Shown in pieces: positions 9,036 to 18,179 of a stretch of DNA of 64,000 bases. The stretch's first letter is position 1, and each line of letters starts with the position of its first letter. Position numbers and translations under genes: made by a program. Below the pieces are notes generated by a model, which made no database searches, was not told the origin of the DNA, and was given only the letters and a program-made list of their open reading frames with translations. The stretch is from Mannheimia indoligenes (GTDB lineage: Bacteria; Pseudomonadota; Gammaproteobacteria; Enterobacterales; Pasteurellaceae), in assembly GCF_036880405.1 (NCBI RefSeq), contig NZ_JBAJJM010000012.1, positions 86,516 through 150,515 of the forward strand, read 5' to 3'.

Positions 9036-9974
9036 ATGAAAAAGCGTATTAAATTTGCATTAAGTGCTTTAACGTTAGGCTTAGCAATGAACAGCTTTGC
9101 GAAAGATGAACTTGTTGTATTTAGCTTACCAAACCTATCTAGCCCATTTGAGGTTCAGCTACAAAAAGTAGCGGTGGAAACCAGTAAGAAGTTAGAGATT
9201 AAATTGCAAGTGTTAGATGGGCAGAGTTCATCAACCAAACAGGCTTCGGACTTAGAAAATGCGATTACGCGTGGGGCAAAAGGTATCATTATTTCTCCAA
9301 ATGATGTGAATGCAATTTCAGGTGCGGTGGAAGAAATTATTCAAGAGAAAATTCCTGCAGCGACATTAGATCGTAAAGTTGAAAGCAGCAAACCGGTTCC
9401 GCACTTTGGTGCAAATAACTACACCGGTGGTCAAGAAGTAGCGAAAGCAATCAAAGCGAAATATCCGGACGGTGCAAAAATTATTTTGTTAACCGGTCAG
9501 CCGGGTTCAACGTCAAATATTGAGCGTACTAAAGGTATTCGTGATGAATTATCTGCCGGTGGAGATAAATACAAAATCGTAGTCGATCAAACAGGTAACT
9601 GGTTACGTTCGGAAGGTTTACGCATTATTGAAAGCGTACTACCAACCCTGAAAGAAAGACCGGATGTAATTATTTCTGCAAACGATGATATGGCGTTAGG
9701 TGCGATTGAAGCATTACGCAGTCAAGGCTTAAAAGCTGGAGATATTTTAGTAACAGGCTTTGATTCTACACCGGAAGCTCTAGCTCGTGTGAAAGATGGT
9801 TGGTTATATTTAACGGCTGACCAACGTCCAAGTTTTGCGGTTAGTTCTGCATTAGAGCAAGTAGTTGGTAATATTCGTGATAGTAAAGAAGTAACGGGTG
9901 CAGATTATCCACCAAAAATTATTCTTAAAGATAACTTGCAAGAAGCGGAACGCTTTGCGGAAATCAGTGAATAA
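9036..9974 (+). CDS. ibpA: Periplasmic sugar-binding protein of an inositol-type ABC transporter
   Basis: RbsB-like (Peripla_BP_4) substrate-binding protein of 312 residues. A classical signal peptide with predicted cleavage after SFA at residue 22 exports it to the periplasm. DNAQ-like hallmarks of the family are the LENAITRGAKGIIISPND and SANDDMALGAIEALRS blocks. Its place between iolA and inositol genes suggests myo-inositol as ligand, but ribose or another sugar cannot be excluded from sequence. A hairpin after the stop may keep its mRNA more abundant than the downstream transporter genes. Confidence 0.85.
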   Translation: MKKRIKFALSALTLGLAMNSFAKDELVVFSLPNLSSPFEVQLQKVAVETSKKLEIKLQVLDGQSSSTKQASDLENAITRGAKGIIISPNDVNAISGAVEEIIQEKIPAATLDRKVESSKPVPHFGANNYTGGQEVAKAIKAKYPDGAKIILLTGQPGSTSNIERTKGIRDELSAGGDKYKIVVDQTGNWLRSEGLRIIESVLPTLKERPDVIISANDDMALGAIEALRSQGLKAGDILVTGFDSTPEALARVKDGWLYLTADQRPSFAVSSALEQVVGNIRDSKEVTGADYPPKIILKDNLQEAERFAEISE

Positions 9975-9983
9975 TATTTTATT

Positions 9984-10011
9984 ACCTCCCTGTAGAGGCA
10001 GGGAGGTTTTT
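9984..10011 (+). terminator. Intercistronic hairpin (partial terminator) between ibpA and iatA
   Basis: Stem ACCTCCCTG / CAGGGAGGT, loop TAGAGG, followed by TTTTTC. It ends just before the ribosome site of the ATPase gene, the usual place for a partial terminator in binding-protein operons. Confidence 0.8.
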
Positions 10012-10025
10012 CTTACGGAGGTTGT

Positions 10026-11570
10026 ATGTCCACTCCTTTACTTGAAGTTAAAGATCTTACCAAAAGCTTCTCTGGCATAATGGCTCTTAACGGAGTAAAA
10101 CTCACGGTAGAAAAAGGCGAGGTTCACGCCCTACTTGGGGAAAATGGTGCGGGGAAATCTACATTATTGAAAGCTCTTTCAGGTGCTCAGCCTCAAACGA
10201 GCGGTGAGATTATTTTTAACGGCGAAAAACTCAATTTAAATGACTCACCTTTTGATCGCCAACTTAAAGGCATTGTTACCATTTATCAAGAATTCAATTT
10301 ACTGCCAAATATGACAGTAGCAGAAAATTTTTTCTTGGGCAGAGAGCCTGTCAATGGCTTGTTTGTCAATGAAAAAGCAGTGAATGATGAAGCACAAATA
10401 GTGCTGGATAATCTTGGCTTAAACATTAAACCTGATACCCAAGTTTCCCGTTTAAGTGTTGCTCAACAACAGATGGTGGAGATTGCCAGAGCAATGACCT
10501 TAAACGCGAAATTAATCATTATGGATGAACCGTCTGCAGCATTAAGTGATAAAGAAGTTGAAAAGCTTCATCAAATTGTAAGAGATCTCAAAAGTCGTGG
10601 TGTGAGTGTTATCTATGTTACCCACCGCCTAAATGAAGTATTTGCGTTATGTGATCGGTTTACCGTTTTCCAAGACGGTCGTTATTCTGGCGAAGGTGAA
10701 GTGAAAAATGTAACAGTTGATGACATCATTAGAATGATGGTGGGGCGTGAAGTTGCTTTTACTCGTCGCCCGGCTGAGGAAACTCATCATACCCATCGTC
10801 CTGTACGTTTAGCAGTAAAAAATTTACATCGTGAAAAGCCAGCACTTGATCCTCACGGCATTGCATTGCACGGCGTGTCATTTAATATTCACGAAGGCGA
10901 AATTTTAGGAATTGCAGGCTTAGTAGGTGCAGGTCGTACCGAAATTGCTCGCTGTTTGTTTGGTGTCGAAAACTATACCGCTGATGAAATCAGCTTAGAT
11001 GGTAAACCTTATGCGGCAACATCTCCATTGGATGCGTTAGAAAAAGGTGTAGCATTAGTACCGGAAGACCGTAAGAAAGAAGGTTTAGTACTGGGCTTAC
11101 CGATTAAAACCAATATGACGTTGCCGATTTTAGGTAAATTGCTTAAAGGTAATCTGTTCGTCGATAATCAAAAAGAAGATGATTTAATCGAAACTTATCG
11201 CCAAGCACTAAGAATTAAAATGGCAAGTAGCGAGCTAGAAGCTCGCAAATTATCAGGTGGTAATCAGCAAAAAGTGATTTTGGCACGTTGTATGGCATTA
11301 AATCCCAAAGTACTAATTGTTGATGAACCAACACGCGGTATTGATGTGGGGGCGAAATCAGAAGTTCACCAAGTTTTATTTGATATGGCAAAACAAGGTG
11401 TGGCGGTTTTAGTGATTTCGTCTGACTTGCCGGAAATTATGGCAATTTCAGACCGTATTATTACTCTTTCTGAAGGACGGGTAACGGGTGAGATTCACGG
11501 CGATGATGCGACCGAAGAAAAATTAATGTCAATGATGGCTGTTGGTGTTCAGCGTGAGCACACAGTGTAA
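10026..11570 (+). CDS. iatA: Double-ATPase subunit of the inositol-type ABC transporter
   Basis: RbsA-type protein of 514 residues with two nucleotide-binding domains fused. The first domain has a full Walker A (GENGAGKST, about residues 38-46) and Walker B (LIIMDEPSAAL); the second has the usual degenerate Walker A GLVGAGRTE and a signature LSGGNQQK. Sits on the cytoplasmic face with the permease. ACGGAGGT precedes the ATG. The permease gene starts 11 bases after the stop, so the two are co-translated from one mRNA. Confidence 0.9.
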   Translation: MSTPLLEVKDLTKSFSGIMALNGVKLTVEKGEVHALLGENGAGKSTLLKALSGAQPQTSGEIIFNGEKLNLNDSPFDRQLKGIVTIYQEFNLLPNMTVAENFFLGREPVNGLFVNEKAVNDEAQIVLDNLGLNIKPDTQVSRLSVAQQQMVEIARAMTLNAKLIIMDEPSAALSDKEVEKLHQIVRDLKSRGVSVIYVTHRLNEVFALCDRFTVFQDGRYSGEGEVKNVTVDDIIRMMVGREVAFTRRPAEETHHTHRPVRLAVKNLHREKPALDPHGIALHGVSFNIHEGEILGIAGLVGAGRTEIARCLFGVENYTADEISLDGKPYAATSPLDALEKGVALVPEDRKKEGLVLGLPIKTNMTLPILGKLLKGNLFVDNQKEDDLIETYRQALRIKMASSELEARKLSGGNQQKVILARCMALNPKVLIVDEPTRGIDVGAKSEVHQVLFDMAKQGVAVLVISSDLPEIMAISDRIITLSEGRVTGEIHGDDATEEKLMSMMAVGVQREHTV

Positions 11571-11581
11571 GAGAGGTTTGT

Positions 11582-12610
11582 ATGGCAACACAATTTTTAA
11601 AAAATCTAGGAATGGTCGATGACAAAGGCAAAATTGATTTTATCGCCTTCTTTGAACGCTTCGGGGTTCTGATTTTCTTGATTTTATTAGTGATTTTCTT
11701 CACTTCACAAAACAGTGCATTCCTATCTCAACGGAATATCTATAATGTCTTAACCGAAGTATCGATTTTTGGCATTATGGCTGTAGGTATGACCTTCGTC
11801 ATTTTAACCGCGGGGATCGATCTCTCTGTAGGTTCAATTTTGGCAGTTACCGCGATGTTCGCTGCTTATATTATTAAGGGCGATAATACGGTTACTGTTG
11901 AACCCGGTGCGTGGGGTGGAATGAGCTGGTTGATTGGCTTAGGTATCTGTTTGGCTCTAGGTACTTTTATCGGTTGGCTACACGGTTTAGGTGTAACTAA
12001 ACTTAAGTTACCTCCATTTATTATCACATTAGGTGGTATGACAATTTGGCGTGGTGTAACTTTAGTACTGAATAACGGATCACCAATTGCTGGTTTTGAT
12101 GAAGGCTACCGCTGGTGGGGACGTGGAGATATTCTCGGTGTGCCTGTTCCTGTTGTGATTTTTGCAGTAGTAGCGATTATTGGTTACTTCGCCCTGCACA
12201 AAACTCGCTGGGGACGCTATGTGTACTCAGTTGGTGGTAACCCAGAAGCAGCTCGTCTTGCAGGGGTAAATATCAATCGTACGTTAGTGAGTGTTTATGT
12301 TGTTATTGGTGCATTAGCAGGTTTAGCCGGTTTTATTCTCTCCGCTCGTTTAGGTAGTGCGGAATCCGTTGCCGGTGTATCGTTTGAATTACGTGTCATT
12401 GCCTCGGTAGTTATCGGTGGTACTTCCTTAATGGGTGGTTACGGACGCATTACAGGCACAATCATCGGTTCGATTATTATGGGGGTGTTGATTAACGGCT
12501 TAGTATTGATGGATGTCTCAGCTTACTATCAACAAATTATTATGGGTATTATCATTATCCTCGCTGTAGCCTTTGATACTTATGCGAAGAGCCGAAGAGG
12601 AGCGTTATAG
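11582..12610 (+). CDS. iatP: Permease subunit of the inositol-type ABC transporter
   Basis: RbsC/BPD_transp_2 family inner-membrane protein of 342 residues with about eight to ten hydrophobic segments. Characteristic blocks are GMTFVILTAGIDLSVGSILA near residue 65, LPPFIITLGGMTIWRG near 138, and VIGGTSLMGGYGRITGTIIG near 275. It completes the ibpA-iatA-iatP transporter. A GC-rich hairpin follows before the dehydrogenase gene. Confidence 0.9.
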   Translation: MATQFLKNLGMVDDKGKIDFIAFFERFGVLIFLILLVIFFTSQNSAFLSQRNIYNVLTEVSIFGIMAVGMTFVILTAGIDLSVGSILAVTAMFAAYIIKGDNTVTVEPGAWGGMSWLIGLGICLALGTFIGWLHGLGVTKLKLPPFIITLGGMTIWRGVTLVLNNGSPIAGFDEGYRWWGRGDILGVPVPVVIFAVVAIIGYFALHKTRWGRYVYSVGGNPEAARLAGVNINRTLVSVYVVIGALAGLAGFILSARLGSAESVAGVSFELRVIASVVIGGTSLMGGYGRITGTIIGSIIMGVLINGLVLMDVSAYYQQIIMGIIIILAVAFDTYAKSRRGAL

Positions 12611-12619
12611 ATAATTTAT

Positions 12620-12646
12620 AAGGCGGACTTATGTCCGCCTTTATTT
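12620..12646 (+). terminator. Hairpin after iatP
   Basis: Perfect stem AAGGCGGAC / GTCCGCCTT, loop TTAT, then TATTTT. The T-tract is short, so read-through into the next gene is plausible. Confidence 0.65.
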
Positions 12647-12691
12647 TGCAAAAAATTAGCGAAAAACAACCGCTTGTTAGAGGAAATTAGA

Positions 12692-13825
12692 ATGAAAACT
12701 GTCAAAATTGGCTTAGTGGGTACAGGATATATCGGTCGTTGCCACGCCATTGCCTATGCACAAGCTCCAACCCTTTTCCCACTTAAAGGAAAACTTCAAC
12801 TCGAATACCTTGCCGAAATTAACCAAGCACTTGCTGAACAGAAAGCCCAAGAATTTGGTTTTAACCGAGCCACGGACGATTGGCGAAAACTAGTAGCTGA
12901 TCGAAATGTCGATGTGGTTGATATCTGTACCCCAAATTTCTTGCACAAAGAAATTGCACTTGAAGCGATTAAACACGGCAAGCACGTCTATTCCGAAAAA
13001 CCGTTGGCACTGACTGCGGCGGATGCTAAAGAGATGGTGGAAGCGGCACAAAAAGCAGGGGTAAAAACCTTAGTTGGCTTTAACTATATGAAAAATCCGA
13101 CTTCACAACTGGCTCGTCAAATTATCCAAAACGGCGAAATCGGCGAGGTGGTACATTTCTACGGTACACACAACGAAGACTATCTAGCCAACCCAAACAC
13201 GCCAATTGACTGGCACTGTTACAAAGCCAAAGCCGGTTTAGGTACGCTAGGCGACTTGGCGGCACACATCGTGAGTATGGCTCACTATTTAGTCGGCGAA
13301 GAGATTGTGAGCGTGGTCGGCGATATGCAAACCGTGATCACCGAACGCCCAAATCCACACAATTTGGCGGAAAAAGTGAAGGTTGAAAACGAAGACCAAG
13401 CCACCGCCATCGTCCGTTTTGCCAACGGCGTTATGGGTACGATTGAAAGTTCCCGCATCGCCTGCGGACGTAAAATGGGGCTCACCTATGTGGTTACGGG
13501 AACCAAAGGCTCGCTCAGCTACACCCAAGAACGAATGGCGGAACTGAAACTCTACCTGCACGATGACGACAAACCTCGCCAAGGCTTCAAAACCATTCTC
13601 GTCGGACCAGAACACCCCGATTATGCTGCTTTCTGCGTGAGTGCAGGACACGGCATTGGTTTCAACGATCAAAAAGCGGTGGAAATTCGTGATCTCATCA
13701 ATGGCATCGCTGCCGATGATCGAATGTTCCCTGATTTTGAAGAAGGCTATAAAATCTCCCGTGTGTTGGAAGCCATTGCGAAATCAGCGGAAGAGGAACG
13801 GTGGGTAGAGGTGGAAGAAATTTAA
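12692..13825 (+). CDS. Gfo/Idh/MocA-family oxidoreductase, probably inositol-related
   Basis: NAD(P)-dependent dehydrogenase of 377 residues. N-terminal Rossmann motif GLVGTGYIGRCHA, then YSEKPLAL with the family's conserved EKP lysine, and GDLAAHIVSMAHYL carrying the conserved histidine of the catalytic site. The ATG at 12692 is chosen because AGGAA lies 7 bases upstream; an upstream TTG at 12674 has no ribosome site. It is a second, divergent paralogue of IolG (23323-24333). Likely substrates are another inositol isomer (scyllo- or D-chiro-inositol) or a sugar; this is inference from location. Confidence 0.8.
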   Translation: MKTVKIGLVGTGYIGRCHAIAYAQAPTLFPLKGKLQLEYLAEINQALAEQKAQEFGFNRATDDWRKLVADRNVDVVDICTPNFLHKEIALEAIKHGKHVYSEKPLALTAADAKEMVEAAQKAGVKTLVGFNYMKNPTSQLARQIIQNGEIGEVVHFYGTHNEDYLANPNTPIDWHCYKAKAGLGTLGDLAAHIVSMAHYLVGEEIVSVVGDMQTVITERPNPHNLAEKVKVENEDQATAIVRFANGVMGTIESSRIACGRKMGLTYVVTGTKGSLSYTQERMAELKLYLHDDDKPRQGFKTILVGPEHPDYAAFCVSAGHGIGFNDQKAVEIRDLINGIAADDRMFPDFEEGYKISRVLEAIAKSAEEERWVEVEEI

Positions 13826-13826
13826 T

Positions 13827-13864
13827 AAAAATAGCGTAAATCTCATTAGGTTTACGCTATTTTT
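13827..13864. terminator. Bidirectional terminator between the dehydrogenase gene and lsrK
   Basis: Perfect 14-base arms AAAAATAGCGTAAA / TTTACGCTATTTTT around a 10-base loop, between convergent genes. Confidence 0.88.
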
Positions 13865-13878
13865 ATTAGGATTAGGTT

Positions 13879-15453
13879 TTATTTGATACCCGGTGCTTTC
13901 CATAATGACTTGGTTAATCCTTTATCAACTAATGTGAGTTGTTGTTGATAAATATCCTGCCATTTTTCTTTATGTTTTTGATAAAACAGATGATTGGCTT
14001 GATTTGGTTGATGTTGGCGTTCGAATTTTACTAATTTTTTACCTGCTTCATTTAGTGATGAGTAAATACCCACACCAACACCGGCAGCAATTGCACAACC
14101 GAGAGCAGTTGCTTCTTTTACAACAGGTATATTGACAGTTAATCCAGTTACATCAGCTAAAATTTGGCTCCATAATTTTCCTTTTGAGCCGCCACCGGCA
14201 AAGACAATACTAGATAGTTTCACTTTGCTAAATTGTTGGACTTGATCTAGATTACACGATGAAACAATGGCTGCATTTTCCTGTAATGCTCTAAATAGTA
14301 CCGATTTATTACATTTTTCAGGATCAATAGAAAGGTTGATGAATGATGGTGCAGCGTGATACCAAGATTTGAAATGCATCGCATCAGAGAATACAGGAAT
14401 GATGTCATTTGAACCTACAGGTACTTTTTCTGCCATCTGTTCTAGTAACGTATAAGTATCAATACCTAGGCGATGGGCAACAGCTTTTTCCTCCTCACAG
14501 AAAGCATCTCTAAACCAACGCATAGTTAATCCAGTGAAGAAACTGATAGATTCGGCTTGTACCATTGGTGCAATTACGTGGGGATTAACCCGTATATTCA
14601 TATCGGGATCAGTCATTGCTTGCGGTAAATTGACCACTTGTTGCCAGAATGTTCCACCAATAATGGCGGCTTGACTTGGTTCTGTAATCCCCAATCCGAT
14701 ACAGCCTAATTGCACATCACCTCCTCCAACAATAACAGGAGTACCAGCGGCTAACCCTGTTTGTTGTGCAGAAGAGGCAGTTACTTGACCGAGTATTTCA
14801 CCTGTTTCTTTTACTTGCGGCAAAATAGAAGGATTAAGCCCGGCTATTTCGAGTAAGGCATGATCCCATTTTCGGGTTTTTAGGTTTATTATACCGGTTG
14901 TGCCAGCGTTTGACGGCTCAACGGCTAATTCACCACTGAGCATAAAGCCCAGCCAATCGCTAATCATAGACATAGAACAGACTTTGGCATAAAGTTCTGG
15001 TTGATGGTGTGCTAGCCAAAGTAAGCGGGGTATGGCACTTAACGCCAGAGTTTGGCCTGAGGCGTGATAGACCTGTTTTTCGAATTGGGCGTGATTAAGT
15101 GCTTTTAATTGGACGACTTCTTCTACAGCTCTTGCATCTACATTACCACAGGCCCAAATAGGTTTTTTATCGGCATCGTATAACACAATGCCTTCACGCA
15201 TCGAGCAAGTTGATATTGCTGCAATCTGTGTTGCACTAATTTGAGACTCTGCTAATACTTCTTGAATACATAAACAGGCGAGTTGCCAGTTGGTTTGCAG
15301 ATCAAAATTCATAGAGCCAGGAATATTCTGCTCGGTTGTGTGAGTCCATTCTTGCTGTGAGGCAGCGATCTGATTGCCCTCTAGGTCAAAAATTACTGCT
15401 CGAATACTACCTGTTCCTGCATCTAATGCCATTAAATAACGAGATAATTGCAT
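13879..15453 (-). CDS. lsrK: Autoinducer-2 kinase
   Basis: FGGY-family kinase of 524 residues that phosphorylates imported AI-2 (DPD) in the cytoplasm, trapping it and creating the LsrR inducer. N-terminal DAGTGSIRAVIFD is the ATPase-fold phosphate motif, and VFAGGGSKGKLWSQI near residue 420 is the second FGGY signature. It lies directly downstream of lsrR and is divergent from lsrACDBFGE, the same arrangement as in E. coli. Assignment rests on sequence feel plus complete operon context. Confidence 0.94.
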   Translation of the reverse strand: MQLSRYLMALDAGTGSIRAVIFDLEGNQIAASQQEWTHTTEQNIPGSMNFDLQTNWQLACLCIQEVLAESQISATQIAAISTCSMREGIVLYDADKKPIWACGNVDARAVEEVVQLKALNHAQFEKQVYHASGQTLALSAIPRLLWLAHHQPELYAKVCSMSMISDWLGFMLSGELAVEPSNAGTTGIINLKTRKWDHALLEIAGLNPSILPQVKETGEILGQVTASSAQQTGLAAGTPVIVGGGDVQLGCIGLGITEPSQAAIIGGTFWQQVVNLPQAMTDPDMNIRVNPHVIAPMVQAESISFFTGLTMRWFRDAFCEEEKAVAHRLGIDTYTLLEQMAEKVPVGSNDIIPVFSDAMHFKSWYHAAPSFINLSIDPEKCNKSVLFRALQENAAIVSSCNLDQVQQFSKVKLSSIVFAGGGSKGKLWSQILADVTGLTVNIPVVKEATALGCAIAAGVGVGIYSSLNEAGKKLVKFERQHQPNQANHLFYQKHKEKWQDIYQQQLTLVDKGLTKSLWKAPGIK

Positions 15454-15485
15454 TTTGTTTTCCTCCGATTATCTGAGGAAAATCG

Positions 15486-16445
15486 TTACACTACTTTAGC
15501 TAAAATAGTGCGTGCGGTTTTTTCCTCTGTGACTAATGAATTGATATGCTGTCCTAAAAGTGCGGCAATAATTGCCTCAACCTTATCTTCACCACCGGCA
15601 ACACCAATAATAGTGGGTATTCGCTTGAGATTGTCTAAAGAAACGCTGATTAACTCTTCGTGAATCGGCATATCCGGTTGGATATTGCCGTTTTCTTGTA
15701 AGAAATAGCCTAAAATATCTCCTACAGCTCCTTTTTGGCGAAATTCATCCAGTTGTTTTTCATTGATGATATAACCCGTTTGAAGCAAAGTAGAACGTGT
15801 TTTCTGAACAGTAGAGCCGATACCCACAACAGCAACATCAGCCATACTGGCTGCTAACATAATATCTCGTACATACCCCTCTTTTTGGAATAGTTGTGCG
15901 GCTTCAGGTGAAGATGCACGTAAAGGGGCAGGAATAATGCTGACGGAACAGCTGCTATCAAGCTGTCCAATACTTTGCATATAAGGCCCAACTCCGCCGG
16001 TTAATGTGATTAATTTAATCTGGTTTTGTTTAATAAAATCATTGCAGTGTTTAACCGTATGCATCACGGTGTCGCCAAACCCAAAAGAGAGAACTTGTTT
16101 CGGTTTAAGTAATCCTATCAGCATTTGAGAAGCTCCGACACCCAAGCGGGCATTGACCTCATAATTCTGTAACTCTGGTAACACACGAATATGTTGTAAA
16201 TGAAATCGCTGTTTTAAGGCTTCTTCCAGTTCCAAGCACCCTTTATAACGAGAGTTGATCTGAACTTTGATTAAGCCGATTTGCCGACCTTTTTCCAGTA
16301 GGCGTGACACTTTTAAACGTGGCAAGCCTAATTTTTCACCAATTTCATTTTGTGTCAAATTATCGTGGTAGTAGAACCACGCAATGCGTGCTAACAGCTC
16401 TTCCTCGTTAAAGCCGGCTTCATAGTGATTATCTAGATTTATCAT
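15486..16445 (-). CDS. lsrR: SorC-family repressor of the lsr operon
   Basis: 319 residues. N-terminal helix-turn-helix LTQNEIGEKLGLPRLKVSRL at about residues 31-50, then a sugar-phosphate-binding domain typical of the SorC/DeoR-like family. In E. coli LsrR represses lsr until phospho-AI-2 binds. It is divergent from lsrA and upstream of lsrK, with 32 bases between the two genes. The 217-base gap to lsrA holds two perfect CRP cores. Confidence 0.94.
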   Translation of the reverse strand: MINLDNHYEAGFNEEELLARIAWFYYHDNLTQNEIGEKLGLPRLKVSRLLEKGRQIGLIKVQINSRYKGCLELEEALKQRFHLQHIRVLPELQNYEVNARLGVGASQMLIGLLKPKQVLSFGFGDTVMHTVKHCNDFIKQNQIKLITLTGGVGPYMQSIGQLDSSCSVSIIPAPLRASSPEAAQLFQKEGYVRDIMLAASMADVAVVGIGSTVQKTRSTLLQTGYIINEKQLDEFRQKGAVGDILGYFLQENGNIQPDMPIHEELISVSLDNLKRIPTIIGVAGGEDKVEAIIAALLGQHINSLVTEEKTARTILAKVV

Positions 16446-16504
16446 TTTTGATCCTATTTTTATTATTCATCTGATTTTTATTTAAATCAAATGTTCTATT
16501 TATA

Positions 16505-16526
16505 AAATGTGAATTCGATCACATTT
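16505..16526. promoter_or_regulatory. CRP site 1 in the lsrR/lsrA divergent region
   Basis: Core TGTGAATTCGATCACA at 16508-16523 matches TGTGA-N6-TCACA exactly. cAMP-CRP activation of lsr is established in E. coli. Confidence 0.88.
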
Positions 16527-16563
16527 TACATTTAACGCTGAAAAAATGGCAGAAAATTCTCAA

Positions 16564-16585
16564 AAATGTGAAGTTGATCACAAAC
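16564..16585. promoter_or_regulatory. CRP site 2 in the lsrR/lsrA divergent region
   Basis: Core TGTGAAGTTGATCACA at 16567-16582 matches TGTGA-N6-TCACA exactly and is centred 59 bases from site 1. Confidence 0.88.
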
Positions 16586-16662
16586 AAAGTATATTTTTTA
16601 CTTTATGATTCGGAACAAGTGATTATTTATTTATTCATTTGTTCATCTTGAAGAGGGTAGCA

Positions 16663-18171
16663 ATGAAAGAGAAACAATCCAAATCTACACCTTTACTGGA
16701 AGTTTGTGATGTAAGTAAAGCTTTTTCTGGTGTTGAAGTGCTAAAAGCCATTAACTTTTCCCTTTATTCTGGACAAGTCCACGCTTTGCTTGGTGGAAAT
16801 GGTGCTGGTAAATCAACTTTGATGAAAATTATTGCTGGTATTCAGTCACAAGATACCGGAATGTTAAAAATTCACGGTAAAGTCCAGACTAATTTAACAC
16901 CAAGTAAAGCACATCAATTAGGTATTTACCTTGTTCCGCAAGAACCCTTGCTGTTTCCTAATCTGAGTGTCAAAGAGAATATTCTATTTGGTTTACCAAG
17001 AACAATGGACTTACAGTTAAAGCTTACATCCTTGTTAGCGGAGCTAAACTCACATTTAAATTTAGATATGCAAGCTGGGTTGCTGGATGTTGCAGATCAG
17101 CAATTGGTTGAAATTATGCGAGGCTTAATGAGGGATGCTTCGATTCTGATTTTAGATGAACCCACAGCGTCACTAACACCAGCGGAAACCGAAAATTTAT
17201 TTAGGCAGATAGATTCCTTGCTCGCCAAAGGTGTAGGTATTGTATTTATTTCACATAAATTGCCTGAAGTCTGGCAAATCGCTGCTTGGGTGAGCGTAAT
17301 GCGAGATGGTTATATTGCTTTAAGTGAGTCAATTGACAAGATCAATCACGATGAGGTTATTCAAGCAATTACCCCTCGAGCTAAAAATACACAATTAACA
17401 GAAAGTCAGCAGTTGTGGCTGGATTTACCAGGACACAAGCGGGTGAAATTGACCGAATTTCCGCTATTGACAGTAGAAAATCTCACTGGTGAAGGATTCA
17501 GAGGTATCAGCTTTGAAATTTATCCTGGTGAGATTTTAGGATTAGCAGGCGTAGTTGGCTCAGGGAGAACTGAATTAGCTGAAACGCTGTATGGTTTACG
17601 TCAAGCTACGTCCGGTAAAGTGATATTTTGTGATGAGCTAATTAATTTACTTTCTGTTAAGCAGCGGCTTGAACGAGGTTTGGTCTATTTACCCGAAGAT
17701 CGTCAAGCCTCAGGATTACATTTAGATGCACCACTAAGTTGGAATACCTGTGGATTAACCTATCACGATATGGGGTTTTGGATTGATGAGTCTAAAGAAA
17801 AAGCGATTTTAGAGCGTTATTACCGGGCTATCGGAATCAAATTTAATCATTCCGAACAAGCAGTGCGTACCCTATCTGGCGGTAATCAGCAGAAAATTCT
17901 AATCGCCAAATGCTTAGAGGCCAATCCTAAGTTATTGATTGTTGATGAGCCCACTCGTGGCGTTGATATTGGAGCGAGAGCAGATATTTATCAATTGATA
18001 AAAAGTATTGCTAAACAAAATGTAGCGGTGTTGTTCATTTCGTCTGACTTGGAGGAGATAGAACAAATGTCTAGCCGGGTTTTGGTAATGCACGACGGTA
18101 AGCTTAGTCAATCGCTGAAAGGTGAAGAGATCAATACCGACAATATTATGCGATTGGCATTCAGTGGTTAG
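16663..18171 (+). CDS. lsrA: AI-2 importer ATP-binding protein
   Basis: Double-ATPase subunit of the LsrACDB autoinducer-2 transporter, 502 residues. The first domain carries Walker A GGNGAGKST and Walker B ILILDEPTASL; the second has degenerate GVVGSGRTE and signature LSGGNQQK, as in RbsA-type proteins. The ATG at 16663 was chosen over a TTG at 16639 because GAGGG is spaced for it. First gene of a seven-gene operon; lsrC begins 8 bases after its stop. Confidence 0.93.
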   Translation: MKEKQSKSTPLLEVCDVSKAFSGVEVLKAINFSLYSGQVHALLGGNGAGKSTLMKIIAGIQSQDTGMLKIHGKVQTNLTPSKAHQLGIYLVPQEPLLFPNLSVKENILFGLPRTMDLQLKLTSLLAELNSHLNLDMQAGLLDVADQQLVEIMRGLMRDASILILDEPTASLTPAETENLFRQIDSLLAKGVGIVFISHKLPEVWQIAAWVSVMRDGYIALSESIDKINHDEVIQAITPRAKNTQLTESQQLWLDLPGHKRVKLTEFPLLTVENLTGEGFRGISFEIYPGEILGLAGVVGSGRTELAETLYGLRQATSGKVIFCDELINLLSVKQRLERGLVYLPEDRQASGLHLDAPLSWNTCGLTYHDMGFWIDESKEKAILERYYRAIGIKFNHSEQAVRTLSGGNQQKILIAKCLEANPKLLIVDEPTRGVDIGARADIYQLIKSIAKQNVAVLFISSDLEEIEQMSSRVLVMHDGKLSQSLKGEEINTDNIMRLAFSG

Positions 18172-18179
18172 GAGGTATT

